Assembly (NCBI GenBank): GCA_950106755.1
Contig: OX467091.1
Span: forward strand, 26,677,538 to 26,741,537
Source: Climacium dendroides
Lineage: Eukaryota > Streptophyta > Bryopsida > Hypnales > Climaciaceae
Reading direction: 5' to 3'
Length of the DNA: 64,000 nt
This document shows positions 1 to 11,639 of this stretch, piece by piece. The notes under the pieces were generated by a model that was not told the origin of the DNA, did not search any database, and worked only from the letters and a program-made list of their open reading frames with translations. Position 1 is the first letter of the stretch, and every line of letters starts with the position of its first letter. Both the position numbers and the translations under genes were made by a program.

Positions 1-441
1 TTTTTCTACATTGTACTTCAACATCTATGAATATGGATTGAAAATTGGATATGAAAATTGGAACAATAAAGGACAAATATGAATTTCAAAAATGTCTTCT
101 ATGTTAAGGATTTCACATTTAGAAGATAAATAAAAATATGAGAAAGTTACAATCTATCATACATAGATATACATTGTCAATTGTAAATGAATTTATAGAA
201 AGTTTGTTAACAAAGTAGTTTTCTATTTTAAACCTTTGTAGTTGCCTTCTTTAGAGGAGAAGAAGGAAGGAAGCCAAAACCCTAATAGACACTTCATTCT
301 TATTTGAACACTTGCACTTGTGGTCTTAGACGTTTGGAGTTGTAGGGAGAGTCCCTCCAAACACTTAGAGGATTCTTTTCATGAACTCTAGTGCTACTTC
401 TTAAAGATTGTAGAGAAAGGATTCCTTTCAAGAGTTGAGGA
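1..441. other. AT-rich leader, no gene seen
   Basis: This stretch holds no supported gene. It becomes purine-rich around 250-290 and runs into the tandem array upstream of the first transposase gene, so it may be that gene's promoter or 5' leader. The left end of the transposon may lie here or outside the window; I could not recognise a terminal repeat. Confidence 0.5.
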
Positions 442-660
442 GTGCTTGTTTAGGGTACTCTTCTTGTTTAGGATCTCTATTGCTAAGTGTTTAGGATACT
501 CTTCTTGTTTAGAATCTCCATTGCTAAGTGTTTAGGGTACTCTTCTTGTTTAGGATCTCCATTACTAAGTGTTTAGGACACTTGGATTGTTTAGAATCTC
601 CATTGCTAAGTGTTTAGAGTACTTTGCTTGTGTAGGATCCCCATTGCTAAGTGTTTGGGG
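442..660 (+). repeat. 41-bp tandem array, five copies, in front of the MULE transposase
   Basis: The string CTAAGTGTTT recurs at 483, 524, 565, 606 and 647, an exact 41-bp spacing. The unit reads roughly CTAAGTGTTTAGG, then TACTCTTCTTG, then TTTAGGATCTCCATTG. It lies just upstream of the transposase start, so it may be a 5' leader or a promoter/transposase-binding array. A long open frame runs through the last copies, but its translation there is just the repeat, so the coding start was placed downstream at 722. Confidence 0.9.
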
Positions 661-721
661 CATTTTCTTTTTCATTCTAAGAGATTACCCACTAAGATTT
701 CCAAGTTATGCTTGGTTCATT

Positions 722-3700
722 ATGGAGGAAGATATTGAGTTTAGGGAGGATGAGTGTTACTATCCTTCTGATTTCGAAGATGATTTAGAGTATGTTTTAG
801 GGGTAGAAGACATACTTCTTGGAGCTTGTAGAAGTGAAGGAGACTTTTCTTCTTCAACCTTTGAGGATGCCTACTTTCACTTGTCAGATTTTGAATCTGA
901 CTCTGGTGGCGATGAGGATATGGAGAAGACGCTTCAAGAGGATGGTGGATGCGACTCGCACTTCACGACTACAGACTTATCATACTCCATAGATGAGCCA
1001 CTGAAACCTTCTTTTGATCATGTTCCCACAGAAGTTTTGTCAAAGTTTGTTCAATTTACACTTGGTAGTATGAATCTTATGATTGAGTGTCTACAAAAGG
1101 AGAGGTACCCTACTTACTATGAGATTCGTGAAGTAGATAAGAACTTCCGTCCGCTTCTAACAAATCATAGAAGAACTATAGATGTCAATGACATGATGCA
1201 CATTCAAGAAAGATGGGAAAAACTTCAAAAGACTTTGAAGTTAGTGGAAGACAATCATAAAATTGGTCTTTCACCTTTAGGTGATACTAAACAACGACAA
1301 GTTGTTCCCATTGAAAATTGGTCATCTGTAGTGTCCAACTCCCATGTTACTCCTAGTGGTAAACATTTATCACTAAATGCTACTACTACTTCTATATGGA
1401 CTAAGTGGAGTACCGATCAAAGGGTAGGAGGCATTTCTCAATCTTATATTGAGAATTGCATCAAATCTTGCCCAAGTTGTCAAGAAGCACAACTATGGGA
1501 TGAAGTTCACAAAATTCCTTGTGAACTTCTCAATGACACTCTTAAAGAGATTTGCAAGAATCATATAGTTGTACGCCGCGTGTCAAAAACAATGGTCATC
1601 AAGGATTACAAGATCACATATTATCATTGTCATAGAGGGGGACAAAAAAAATCTCGGAAGAGGAAAAAAGAAGAGTGTATTTCCATTTCAACATCAAGAA
1701 GAGAGAGGAAGTCTATGAAATGTAGTTGCGAGTTCAAAATCAAAGTTATGGTGCCTCTTGAAAAGGATGAGTGCTCCAACAAATCTAATCTCTCCACAGA
1801 AGCAATTGTATGTGTACATACAAAACATAGTGGACATATCCCAGATAGTGAAGTTGACAAAATGTTTCTATCCGTACATCCGTTGGTTATTTCCTTTGCA
1901 ATTGAGAATTTGAAGAACATGATTTCTACATCTAGTATTGCCTTGGCATCCGTTCGAGAAGAAACAAAAATACGAGCTATGGTTGAGGACTTTGAGCAAG
2001 CAATATATCGATTCTTTCTTATTCCGAAGGAAGTTGAGGAGCTTTCATACTTCATCAGATTGAATGGTAATTTTTTTCTTTCTTATTCTTTTCTAATATA
2101 TAATTTGACATGTATTTATTTCTTAAACCTTGACTTTTGGTGTTTTGTATTTCTTTCATAGATGCATTGCGAATTGACGATTGGGATGCCGCCAATGTCG
2201 AAGTTCTAAGGCTTCAGAAAGAAGGGAAGGTTATTTTTTATCAAGAATATTGCCCCACACATGAAGATGTAAGGCAAAGACCATTTGTTGTTGTTATACA
2301 AAATGATTTTATGAAAGAAAATGCAAAGCGATTTTCAAAGGGACAAGCATGGGCATTTGATTCGACTTTCAAAACAAATCAATATGATTTACCCTTGTAT
2401 GCTGCGGTTGTTCCCAATCAAGATGGTAAGGCCATGCCTATCTTTTATATGTTGTGTACCAAAGACAAAGATGGAGGTCATGAAGGAATAGCAATAGAAC
2501 ATGCTTTGACAAGTGTCTTTTCCAACATAGGTGACATAAGACCGTCAACATTTATTATAGATAAATGTAAAACATCTTTGAATGCAATTAACCATGTTGT
2601 CAACAATGACATTCATTGTTGGAAACATAGAAGACTTGGCGAAGAGCAAGTTGCAGGATGAGTTCTATTGTGTTGGTTTCACGCTATGAAGTCTTGGAGT
2701 GAGAACCTTCTGACTCGCATACCTATATCAGAGAAAGACAAAGTTTGGCAAAGCTTGCATATTCTATTAAATTGTCCACGGGAAGATCACTTTGAGGAGA
2801 ATTTGAGAAAATTTTATGTAGACTTTGAGCATATACTTGGGGTAGAAGAATACATGAGATGCGGATGGACAGGTGATGCCGTGCCTTGGAGAACAATGTG
2901 GCCAAAATTTGGAAGGCTTTTTTCATATGGCGGCATGGACACTACCAATCATGTATAAAGGCATTGGGAGTGGATCAAGTATACTCTTCTTCAAGGGAAA
3001 GTGAATCGATCAATTCGAGATTTGATCGTAGCTATAATTGGAAGTGCAGCGGATGGAAGTCGTACTGGAGGTCCTACTTTAGTAGACCATTTTCAACAAG
3101 TTCAACTTATAAGTACGTGTTTCTACTATCATAATTTTTTATTTTATTGAATTTCAAATGTCATATTATATGATTATATATTATTATGAAATAAGAAAAA
3201 ATTAGCCTTCACAAAATTACATGTTATTTACATTTTACTTGTGCAAAGTATAGGTGATTCGGGGAGATTTGCAAAACGTGCTAATGATAAAGCTCATCAA
3301 CGTCGTCTAGCAAGTGCCGAGAGACTATTCCGGAAGTATGAAACTCACTTAGAAGATGTATTTGAAGTATTGGATGGGGAACAAAAGCTATTCCGTATTT
3401 TAAGTGAGACTTCTTTGAATACAACTTCAATGTCTCCCTAAGCACTCACTTTTGTGATTGTCCTTCTTCTATATCAACTTGTAAACATATTCTTGCAATT
3501 CAATTGATTATCAAAAAACATTATGCGTCCTTGTATGAAGAAGAAGCTTCAAGAGAAGCTCCAAGGCCAATCCCATCTTCAAGTATAGGAATTGAATCTT
3601 CATCTCTTCCTACATTTGAAGAAGTTGACCATGAAGGATTTGTGAGTTCAAATATATCAAATGATGGAGAAAAGAAGGAGTTCTTACAAGTGATTTATGA

Positions 3701-4160
3701 TTTGGAGGATGTACTTGTAAAGTTGAAGTCAAATGTTGGAGAATTGGAGGACAATGAAATGAAGTACAAGATGGATCTTATGAAGAAATGTATAAGTTCA
3801 ATGTCAGAGCCTTTTACATTTGCAAGACCTTTGCCTATTACACTTCCATCAAGAGGTTCAATCTTTTCGATTCAAGAGAATGTACAACGCACAAGAATGG
3901 GACACGGGAGGACTTCAAAAACCAAAGTGACAATAGAAGAAGGCACAACTTCTCTTTCAACACAAGTTCGACCTACATTGACACCTCCACCTCACAAGTT
4001 AGTCTCTACTTCAAAATGAAAGAGGACTATTTTTCCAAGAATTCCTAAGGTACATTGTAGTGCATGTTTTACAAAAACTATGATTGAGAAAGGCGACATA
4101 GTGGTATCTTGCCGTAATTGTGATAGGCCATTGACATGTACTTCAAACAAGAAGGCGTAG
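722..4160 (+). pseudogene. MULE (Mutator-like) transposase with SWIM finger, decayed
   Basis: This is a mudrA/FAR1-type transposase. Exon 1 is 722-2066, the intron 2067-2161 (GT-AG, phase 1), and exon 2 starts at 2162. A second intron probably lies near 3110-3250. The N-terminal half has an acidic region, then a Cys/His cluster ending in HSGHIP. The MULE catalytic core follows: WAFDSTFKTN carries the first Asp (about 2345-2375), STFIIDKC the second Asp, then LLCWFHAMKSW. The SWIM finger FCDCP...TCKHILAIQ lies at about 3447-3500. A C-terminal CxxC...CxxC zinc ribbon lies at about 4050-4140. The gene is broken by in-frame stops at 2659-2661, at about 2954-2956 (where the family's catalytic Glu is expected) and at 4017-4019, and by a frameshift near 3410 just before SWIM. 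The start at 722 avoids the tandem array. The family call is firm; the exact exon ends after 3100 are not. Confidence 0.88.
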
Positions 4161-4380
4161 TTAATAGAATGCAATGTTATTTAGTATTGATATATGAAAG
4201 TCATTCCACAATTGTTTAAAACTTGGTGTCAACTCTTCCTATCAATGTAAATAGTACATGTGAATGAAATAATCACATAGAAGATAGAAATCAAATTCTA
4301 AACACTCAATACAAAACCATAATGAACATCAAATATTAAAAAACACCTCTACCATATACCTAATAATTCAAGAGAGCATC

Positions 4381-5349
4381 CTACTTCTTGCCCTTGCCTT
4401 TAGCCTTGCCTTTGCCCTTGCCCTTGCCCTTGCCTTGAGACTTGAATTTAGGCTTAGGTTTAGCCTTTCCAATGCCTCTACTTGTAGTTGAGCTCGGACC
4501 TCCTTCTTCCATAGTTGAAGTTCTTTCATCTTTACCACTTATGCTTTGAAAGGCTCTTTTTTTAAGGCGATCTTGCATCTCTTTTGTTCTCAAAGGATGG
4601 AGAAGTTTCCACTTCCCCATCCGTTTGGTCTTCCAATCTTCTTTCCACAAGCCCTCATTCTCCCACAATAGGTGGTCGTAGTGGAAATCATTAGCTTGAA
4701 GTAGATTGAGGAGATGAGATGCTCTAAAATATTCGTAGTCTTCCCAATATTCATCTACAAAAATTCAATTTGAAACAATGAAGCATTCAAAATCTTAAGC
4801 ATATGGGATATATGTAAAATATATAAGCAATCAAGACAAAAAATAAAAAAGAACAACGAAATACATTACATTAGTCAAACTCAAGCACACAATTGACAAT
4901 TGATGCATAAAACAAGATAAAAAAGGTAATGAACTCTTACCTCCAAAATAGCTTAGTACTCTCTCCACTTTTTCTCTTTCTAGAGAATCATCTTCAATAG
5001 AATTGAAGTACTCTTGTAAGCCACGCTTGATGTAAGAAACATACAAGTTGGATGAATCCATAAGGATTGGAACAAAAAATTTGTGATCCTTCATACGAAA
5101 CATTCTCAAATCATTGAGAAATCCCACCTCCATTGCCCTCACCAAAGGACAAGATTCCACTTCCTCGGACATGTCAATAGGAGGATCAATCGTTGCCCTC
5201 TCTCTCTCAAATTTTGCGTGGACACTTTCTTCTATCCGTGTCTTAGCATTTGCTTCTGCATTCCTCTCATTTTCTTTATCTTTTCTATCCCTCCTTGCTT
5301 TTTTAGCACTCTCATCTCGTTTCCAAACCCTCTTTCTCTTAGGGGCCAT
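4381..5349 (-). CDS. Open two-exon MULE accessory gene, very basic protein
   Basis: Exon 1 is 5349-4941 and exon 2 is 4754-4381. The donor is G|GTAAGAG and the acceptor TTTGTAG|ATG, and the split codon becomes Asp, giving an uninterrupted 260-residue protein. I do not recognise the family. The N-terminus is strongly basic (MAPKRKRVWKR..., a plausible nuclear signal) and followed by a Lys/Arg/Glu helix. The middle is mixed and acidic, with aromatic patches (EYWEDYEYF). The C-terminus is a Gly-Lys tract (KGKGKGKGKAKGKGKK). The gene converges on the MULE transposase, with about 220 bp between the two stop codons, the same arrangement as mudrA and mudrB in MuDR. An accessory role in integration or nuclear targeting is inferred from position only. 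Its frame is intact while the transposase beside it is dead. Confidence 0.75.
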
Positions 5350-5539
5350 AATTACTTGAATCTAACCTCACGTGTAACATGCAATATCCAAAATTTGAAG
5401 CTAAAATTCAAAACTCAAAATTCAAAACCTACAAATATATTAATAAATGTTTTCACAATACAATGCCTCCAAAAACCTAAACCTCAAGATCACAAATTCA
5501 ATAAAACCAAACACTTAAAATTCACACAAACACAAACCT

Positions 5540-5755
5540 TAAACCTCAAATCTCAAAGCCTCAAACTTCAACTTGCACCCTCCAACCTCAAAGCTTCAAA
5601 CTTCAACCTCAAACCTCCAACTTCAAAGCCTCAAACTTTAACCTCCACCCTCAAACCTCAAACCTCAAACTTCAAAGCCTCAAACTTCAACCTCCAACCA
5701 CAAAGCTTCAAACTTCAACCTCCAACCTCCAACCTCCAACCTCCAAATTTCGTGC
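5540..5755. repeat. Pyrimidine/adenine minisatellite (CTTCAAACCTC-type units)
   Basis: Short units such as CCTCAAACTTCAA and CCTCCAACCTCCAA repeat irregularly for about 200 bp. The open frame across them is a product of the repeat and not a gene. The array lies about 190 bp upstream of the accessory gene start, so it falls in that gene's promoter region. Confidence 0.8.
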
Positions 5756-5827
5756 CAAAACAAAATAATAAAACGCAAGACAATAAACTCTAAAACCTAC
5801 GTCTTCGATATAACAAAGTTTCTTCAA

Positions 5828-5926
5828 GTCTCCGCCTGTGGCCATATACTGTCTCCGAAATGTGTATGGCCCTGTCTGCCAAGGCCATACACATTTCGGA
5901 GATAGTGTATGGCCACAGGCGGAGAC
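5828..5926. repeat. Near-perfect 44-bp inverted repeat (hairpin)
   Basis: The left arm 5828-5871 begins GTCTCCGCCTGTGGCC and the right arm 5883-5926 is its reverse complement. The two differences both become G-U pairs in RNA, and the loop is 11 nt. The stem would be fully paired as RNA. It could be a foldback element, a transposon end, or a small-RNA precursor; the sequence does not decide. Confidence 0.9.
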
Positions 5927-6857
5927 TCTGCGACAAAGGCACGCGACGAAGGCACTCGACGATTTTTCTCTCCGGGCGGGAGGGTAAAAAATTTTCCCAG
6001 CCAGCCCGGGAGGCGGAAACCCCAGTCTGGCTGGGACTTCGTGCCGAGGCGAGCCCAGCAGAAAGCGCCCTACGGGCGCGTTCCCTAGCGTTAAAGCAGG
6101 TTCGCACACATAATTGGCAGCGTTCCCTTCGGAATTGGCTTCTTCAGCAGATTCTATCTGCCCCTGCGGATTCTACAAACTAAACGAGCTTCGAAACGCT
6201 CAGACCTGATCTTAACGGAAGTAGCAAAAACAGTCAGTAAGTGTTTAGGTTTTTAATTTGGGGTTTGGTTCGCCATTGTTATCGTTCGGCTTCTCATAAG
6301 AATGAGCAATGGTTCGACTTATCATTTGTAAATTGTAGATTGGATCCTAATACTTGTTAGATGAGTAATGGCAGAGATTTATATAACCACTAAATGCCTA
6401 TGGCACCATTTTGGGCACCAAATATTGGTGTCGACAATACTTTGAAGTCAAATAAAATTTAACCAAGTTGCTAATTTTAGTAGTTTGTGTTTTAAAAAAA
6501 TTCTTTTTGAAATCTAGTTTTAACATCCCAAATCCAATTTTGAAATTGATGGATTATGATTTTTCTATCCTGGGTGTCTTTTGCAATCTTGATTTTCCGC
6601 AATGTTGAGGGCTCTTGGAGAAAAAATTACATGTTAGCGGAATAAGTATGGTGGGATGTTGAACTTATGGATTATGCAAATTGTAAAACTTTAATTGGTG
6701 ATATGTTCACCAATTTGGATTAATATAAAAATCTTCACAACGGAATTGGTCTCTTTGTGATGTGTATGGATGTCTGTGATTGTAAAAATTGATTGAAATT
6801 GTGAAGGAATGATTTGTGAGCCTAATTGGAGGTTATGTGTGTGAGTTGATTGTGTAA
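5927..6857. other. GC-rich patch then plain intergenic DNA
   Basis: From 5940 to about 6110 the DNA is unusually GC-rich for the window and contains short inverted segments (GGCTGGG/CCCAGCC). The rest, to 6857, is AT-rich and carries no supported gene. Open frames across the GC patch occur on both strands and look accidental. Confidence 0.6.
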
Positions 6858-7359
6858 CACTACAACAATGGCAGTGTTTTATGACTGCAGAATTATGACT
6901 GAGGATGACTGGCGACTGCTTGTAGTTATATTTTTGAAGGTAAAAAAAATATGACTGCGAGTCACATTTTAGCCTGATACATCATGGCCATATAGTATAT
7001 AGCCATTGAGAACACCAAAATACCTCATAAAGAATGGTAGGGAACATATTTAGATAACGCCTAGTCATATTTTCTAGTCATATTTTTTCTTTTGTCATAT
7101 TTTGCAATCACATCTCCATAATAGTAAGATTTTTTTTAGAGTAGCCCAAAAACAATTTGGATAGGGAATATGTTTAGAAAGTACCTAGTCATATTTTTCC
7201 ACGTAGGATTTTTTGTAGTCATATGTTTTGAAAGTCATTTTTTGTAGTTGCCACTAATTTAGGGTTTTGAAATCCTAGCTGCCACAAATTAGGATTTTGA
7301 AACCCTAGCTGCCACTAAATTAAGGTTTTAAAACCCTAGCCACCAATTTTTGTAGCCAC

Positions 7360-8020
7360 TCCTCTTCTTGCCCCTTCTTCTTTCTTTTTTGCTCTTTCTT
7401 TTTTGTTTTTGTTGCTTCTTAAGTTTTGTTTCTTGTTGTTTCTTAGGTTTTTCTTCTTCTTGCTTCTTCTTACTTCTTCTTACTTCTTCTTGCTTCTTCT
7501 TTCTACTTAACTTTTGCTTCTTCTTTATTTTTTGTTCCTTCTTCTTTGTTTTTGTTGCTTCTTAAATTTTGTTTATTGTTGCCTCTTAGGTTTTTCTTCC
7601 TCTTACTTCTTCTTGCTCTTTCTTACTTCTTGCTTCTTAGGTTTTGCTTCTTCTTCTTACTTAGGTTTTGCTTCTTCTTCTTTCTAAGTTTTAGCTTCTT
7701 CTTGCTTTTTAACTTTTATTTTTTTCCTTCTTAAGTTTTTCTTCTTCTTGCTTCTTAAGTTTTGCTTCTTAGGTTTTGCTTCTTCTTCCTTCTTAGATTT
7801 CTCTTTTTCCTCCTTCTTAAGTTTTACTTCTTCTTCCTTCTTAGATTTTGTTTCTTCTTCTTTTTTAAGTTTTGCTCCTTCTTCCTTCTTAGATTTTGCT
7901 TCTTCTTGCTTCCTAACTTTTGTTTCTTCTTTCATCTTAGATTTCGCTTCTTCTTGCCTTTTAACTTTTGTTTTTTCTTCCATTTTAAGTTTTTCTGCTT
8001 CTTGCCTCCTAGTCATATTT
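7360..8020. repeat. CTT-rich low-complexity tract inside the CACTA element
   Basis: About 650 bp are built from CTTCTTCTTGCTTCTTAGG-like words. Long open frames exist here on both strands (Phe/Leu/Ser-rich on +, Lys/Glu-rich on -), but they are translations of the repeat and show no domain. Confidence 0.9.
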
Positions 8021-8232
8021 TGCAATCATATTTAACAGTCATATTTTGCAATCATATTTACAATTATATTTTGTAATCATAATGCCACTTAGTTTTTGTT
8101 TTTGTTTTTTGCTACTTTTTGCTTCTTAGTCCCTCTATCATCATTGTTATTTTTTTTTAGTTATTTATAATTTTTGAATATATAATGATTATAATTTTTA
8201 AATCTTAAACATGTCTACATATTTTGTAATGC

Positions 8233-9087
8233 TTTAACCCCTAAAGGACCAAGGCCTTATTTTTGCCAAAAAACACTCAAAACTGCCATTTCTGTAGCAA
8301 AGAGTAAAAAAATTTGAAAATTATTTTTTTTGCACATCCAACCATAGGATCTTATACCTTACTAGTATGGAAATGTGTGGAAAAAATTTCAGAAATTTTG
8401 ACCACATAGATTAAAAGATATTTGCGTTTAAAGTGAAAAAAATAATTTTCAGCACCTTGCGGGACTGGATTATTTGAGTTGAGAGTCTAGGGAAAAAAAA
8501 AATTTTAAGAAAAAATTTAATTTTCATGCTTAAAAAAATTGTTAAGTAGAAATAGGTATGAGAATGAAGGAAAATCTAAATTATTAATATCTTTAAGATG
8601 GAATTAAAATGGACTAATCCCAATGGTGAGATTGTTCTAGCAAGCAAAAACAATCATGTAAAAGTTTTTTTTCAGAAAAATTGTAAAAATTGCATTCAGA
8701 AATGAATTCTATAAGTTATTTTTTCAGGAAGATGCTCTAGCTGCCCAATAAACAAAATTGTCCATAACTTTCTCATAATAAGTCCAAATGGAATGAATCA
8801 AAGCTTCCCATGCAGACAAAAATATAATCTACAAGAAAAAAAATCCAAAAAAGAAAAATTCAAAATTTTGCTGCCCGGACTGCCCCCCATCCCCTACTTT
8901 GATCTTATTTGGGCATAACTTTTGTTTCCAGGCACCAAATGTGAAAAAATTTATATTCCCACAAAGCTCATCAGTTTTTCTATCTTCAAAAAAAGTTTCA
9001 AAAAATCATGACAAAATTTCAGCCCGTAGGTACCTGCCCAAAATCCAATTTGTCCCCCGAAGGGACAATGGTGCTTTAGGGGATAAA
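8233..9087. mobile_element. Possible nested element with CCCCTAAAG ends
   Basis: TAACCCCTAAAGGACCA at the left is matched, inverted, by TGGTGCTTTAGGGGATA at the right (15 of 17 positions). The enclosed DNA contains no recognisable gene. No clean target duplication was found, so the boundaries and the call are tentative. Confidence 0.35.
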
Positions 9088-9424
9088 TCTTTGAAGTTTG
9101 AGTTATATTGTTCATTTATTGAAAACTAACTTTTTTATTTATACATGTAGGCATTGGAGGTTGAAATGAAGTTATTGAAGGCTACTTGCAATACAAAAGA
9201 GGTAACATCTTTATATTTTTGTTGGAATATAGGTTCTACAAGTATGTGAAAATATACATATATAAAGAGCCATTGTGATATATTTTGTGTTAGTAACTAA
9301 TAAATGTTATTGAAAAAAATCACATTTTTTCTTGTATTTGACTTTCTAATGTGATTAATTTTTGTCCATTTAAGAAATCATATGTATTTATTTTTAATTA
9401 AATGAATTTTCTTACTTAACTACT

Positions 9425-10172
9425 AAATTATGTTGATGTATGACTACACATAGTCGTTTTGCAAATCATCAAAAAGTATGACTGAAAAGAATTTTATTAT
9501 ACATCATTCAAAAATATGACTAGGAAAAGTTATATTTCACATTATTAAAAAATATGACTCATTGTAGTCATATTCCTCATCAACCAAACATATGACTCAT
9601 TGTAGTTGTATTTCATGTCATTCAAAAATAGGACTCACCGTAGTCACATTTCATGTCATAAAAAAAATGACTTACCGCAGTTATATTCTACATCACTACA
9701 AAATATGACTTAAAAGAGTCATATTTCATATCACTGCAAAATATGACTCACCGCAGTCATATTCCACATCATTACAAAATATGACTCACTACAGTTATAT
9801 TTTACATCATTGTAAAATATGACTCACCACAGTCATATTCCACATCACTGCAAAATATGACTCACTACAGTCATATTCCATGTCATCAAAAAATATGACT
9901 CATCATAGTCATATTCCACATAAGATTTTTTTGTTTGCCTGGGCAACTCAAGAAAAAGTCAAAAAACCCCTATAATAGTCAAAATATATGCCATGTTGGC
10001 ATACTATAGCTAAATATGGGTATTTATACCCTTCAATCCATATGACTGCCAATATGACTGATGTTTGAAGTGACTACTTCTAAACTACTGGAGTCAATCA
10101 TATTCCAAGTCATCTACAATGATTTTTGCGTGAGTCATATTTTTTAATTTTACGACTCACTGTAGTTATATT
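9425..10172. repeat. Subterminal repeats of the CACTA element
   Basis: At least ten copies of AAATATGACTCACNGYAGTCATATT-like units, each close to palindromic, follow one another with a spacing of about 50 bp between roughly 9,440 and 9,920, and further ones lie at 10,040-10,170. Their core pairs TATGACT with AGTCATA. Confidence 0.88.
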
Positions 10173-10205
10173 TTGCAATCATAAAACACTGCTTTTGCTG
10201 TAGTG

Positions 10206-11379
10206 TAGGTCTTAATGTGATGAGTAAGTGCAAATTTTAGTTCTAGTGTATGAATGCAATGTCCTTGTAGTAATGTTTTTGACTACGAAATTCCAAATTG
10301 GGTTATTGAATTTAAGTCAAGGTATTTCAATTTTAGAGATTGAACCTATTAGCATAGATTCCCTACTTGACAGTCTCCCTTGGAACGAATTTATTATATT
10401 AAAAAAATAATTTCCGAACAGGTCATTATTTTCCTTCAGCATATTTCAAATTGCACCCAAACTAAGCAGTGATTGAAAATTATTGACCTCACAATCAATA
10501 ATCCAATTACAACAACTATGACCTCATTTGGAAATTAAAAAACATTGCATTACCTCAAGGATGAGCATGTGTTGAAGTGCTCCAAAGAAAGCCTCAAAGT
10601 ATGCCAAAGTTTGGAAGACATGGTGACAACAACGACAAGCTCAAAAGCAATGTTGAGTTAAGAACTAGGCTGGAGTGAGTAGATCTATTGTTGAGTTGGA
10701 GGGCTTCTTCATATGGATAGTAGGTGGATCCTAGTGTTTTGAAGAAATCGTCATGGACTTAGTACCAAGTTTTATCTAGAGTCTTTAAAGGTCAAAGTTG
10801 AAGCTTCAATCCATTTATCGAAAGAAGGGGCCTTATTCCCTTACTAGACTAATTCTCAAAATGAGTATCTAAATTGTCCTTTTGACTCGTTTAGGAATCA
10901 AGGTTTTTTCCGAATCCTCAATCTCCAGTCCAAATGCATTGACAAATCAAAGTTTTGTTTGGAGGTCATAGTTATATTTCCATAAAGTCAATTGAGAAGG
11001 ACAAGTACACATATTAGATATTAGTCCAAATTTGTTGTTTGCAAATCATCTTTTGTACATATTACAACAATTTTTCTAAAAAATATATTTTAAATCTCCT
11101 ACATAGCTATCAATTTTTAGATTTATTACATCCATTTTCATGACCAAAAATCCTAAAATTTTCATGTTTAGGCCCCTCTACCTTTATACATTTGGATGAG
11201 AAATTGAAGGCACTACTAAAAAAATAGTCATTTATCTCTCAAGCAAATTCTACTTCAAAATTATTTTTTTTGGCCTTCATTTATCTTGTGATTCAAATTA
11301 CAATGAGACAAAAAGATGCAAAAAACTATCATGTCCTCCTCCCCTCCAATGCCGTTGATCTTAAAACATACAAAATATA
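10206..11379. other. AT-rich intergenic DNA
   Basis: No gene, RNA gene or clear repeat is supported here. Short open frames are at the level expected by chance in AT-rich DNA. Confidence 0.6.
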
Positions 11380-11399
11380 GATATGATATACAAATAAAA

Positions 11400-11590
11400 A
11401 TATGAGATATGGATTATAGGATATGGATACAATATACAAATATAGATATGAGATATGGATTATGGGATATGGATACAATATACAAATACAAATACAAGAT
11501 ATGGATTATGGGATATGGATACAATATACAAATACAAATACGAGATATGGATTATGGGATATGGATATGATATACAAATATGGACCTGGA
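11400..11590. repeat. 46-bp minisatellite
   Basis: GGATTAT recurs at 11,411, 11,457, 11,503 and 11,549, an exact 46-bp period. The unit is GATATGGATTATGGGATATGG followed by ATACAATATACAAATA with small variations. A Tyr/Ile-rich open frame over it is a product of the repeat. Confidence 0.9.
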
Positions 11591-11639
11591 GTTCTATATG
11601 GATATGGATATGGATTAGGATATGACCCTCATGATATAT

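Larger units (their letters stand above)
6858..10205. mobile_element. Non-autonomous CACTA (En/Spm-like) DNA transposon
   Basis: The left end CACTACAACAATGGCAGTG and the right end CACTGCTTTTGCTGTAGTG form a terminal inverted repeat that continues inward as TTTTATGACTGCA / TGCAATCATAAAA. The 3-bp flanks are TAA on the left and TAG on the right, a near-match to the 3-bp duplication this superfamily makes. Many copies of ATATGACTCACNGCAGTCATATT crowd the right 700 bp, and related ATAGTCATATTTT units lie near the left end; such subterminal arrays bind the CACTA transposase. I found no transposase gene in the 3.35 kb, so the element depended on one supplied elsewhere. Confidence 0.9.

Noticed and set aside
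442..660. CRISPR-like array
   Set aside because: The units are contiguous tandem copies without variable spacers, in a plant transposon context.
569..721. Upstream start of the first transposase frame at 569
   Set aside because: The extra residues are a translation of the 41-bp tandem array; the Met at 722 begins protein-like sequence.
7368..8076. Several 60-110-codon frames (Phe/Leu/Ser-rich and Lys/Glu-rich)
   Set aside because: They are readings of a CTT-rich low-complexity tract and occur on both strands.
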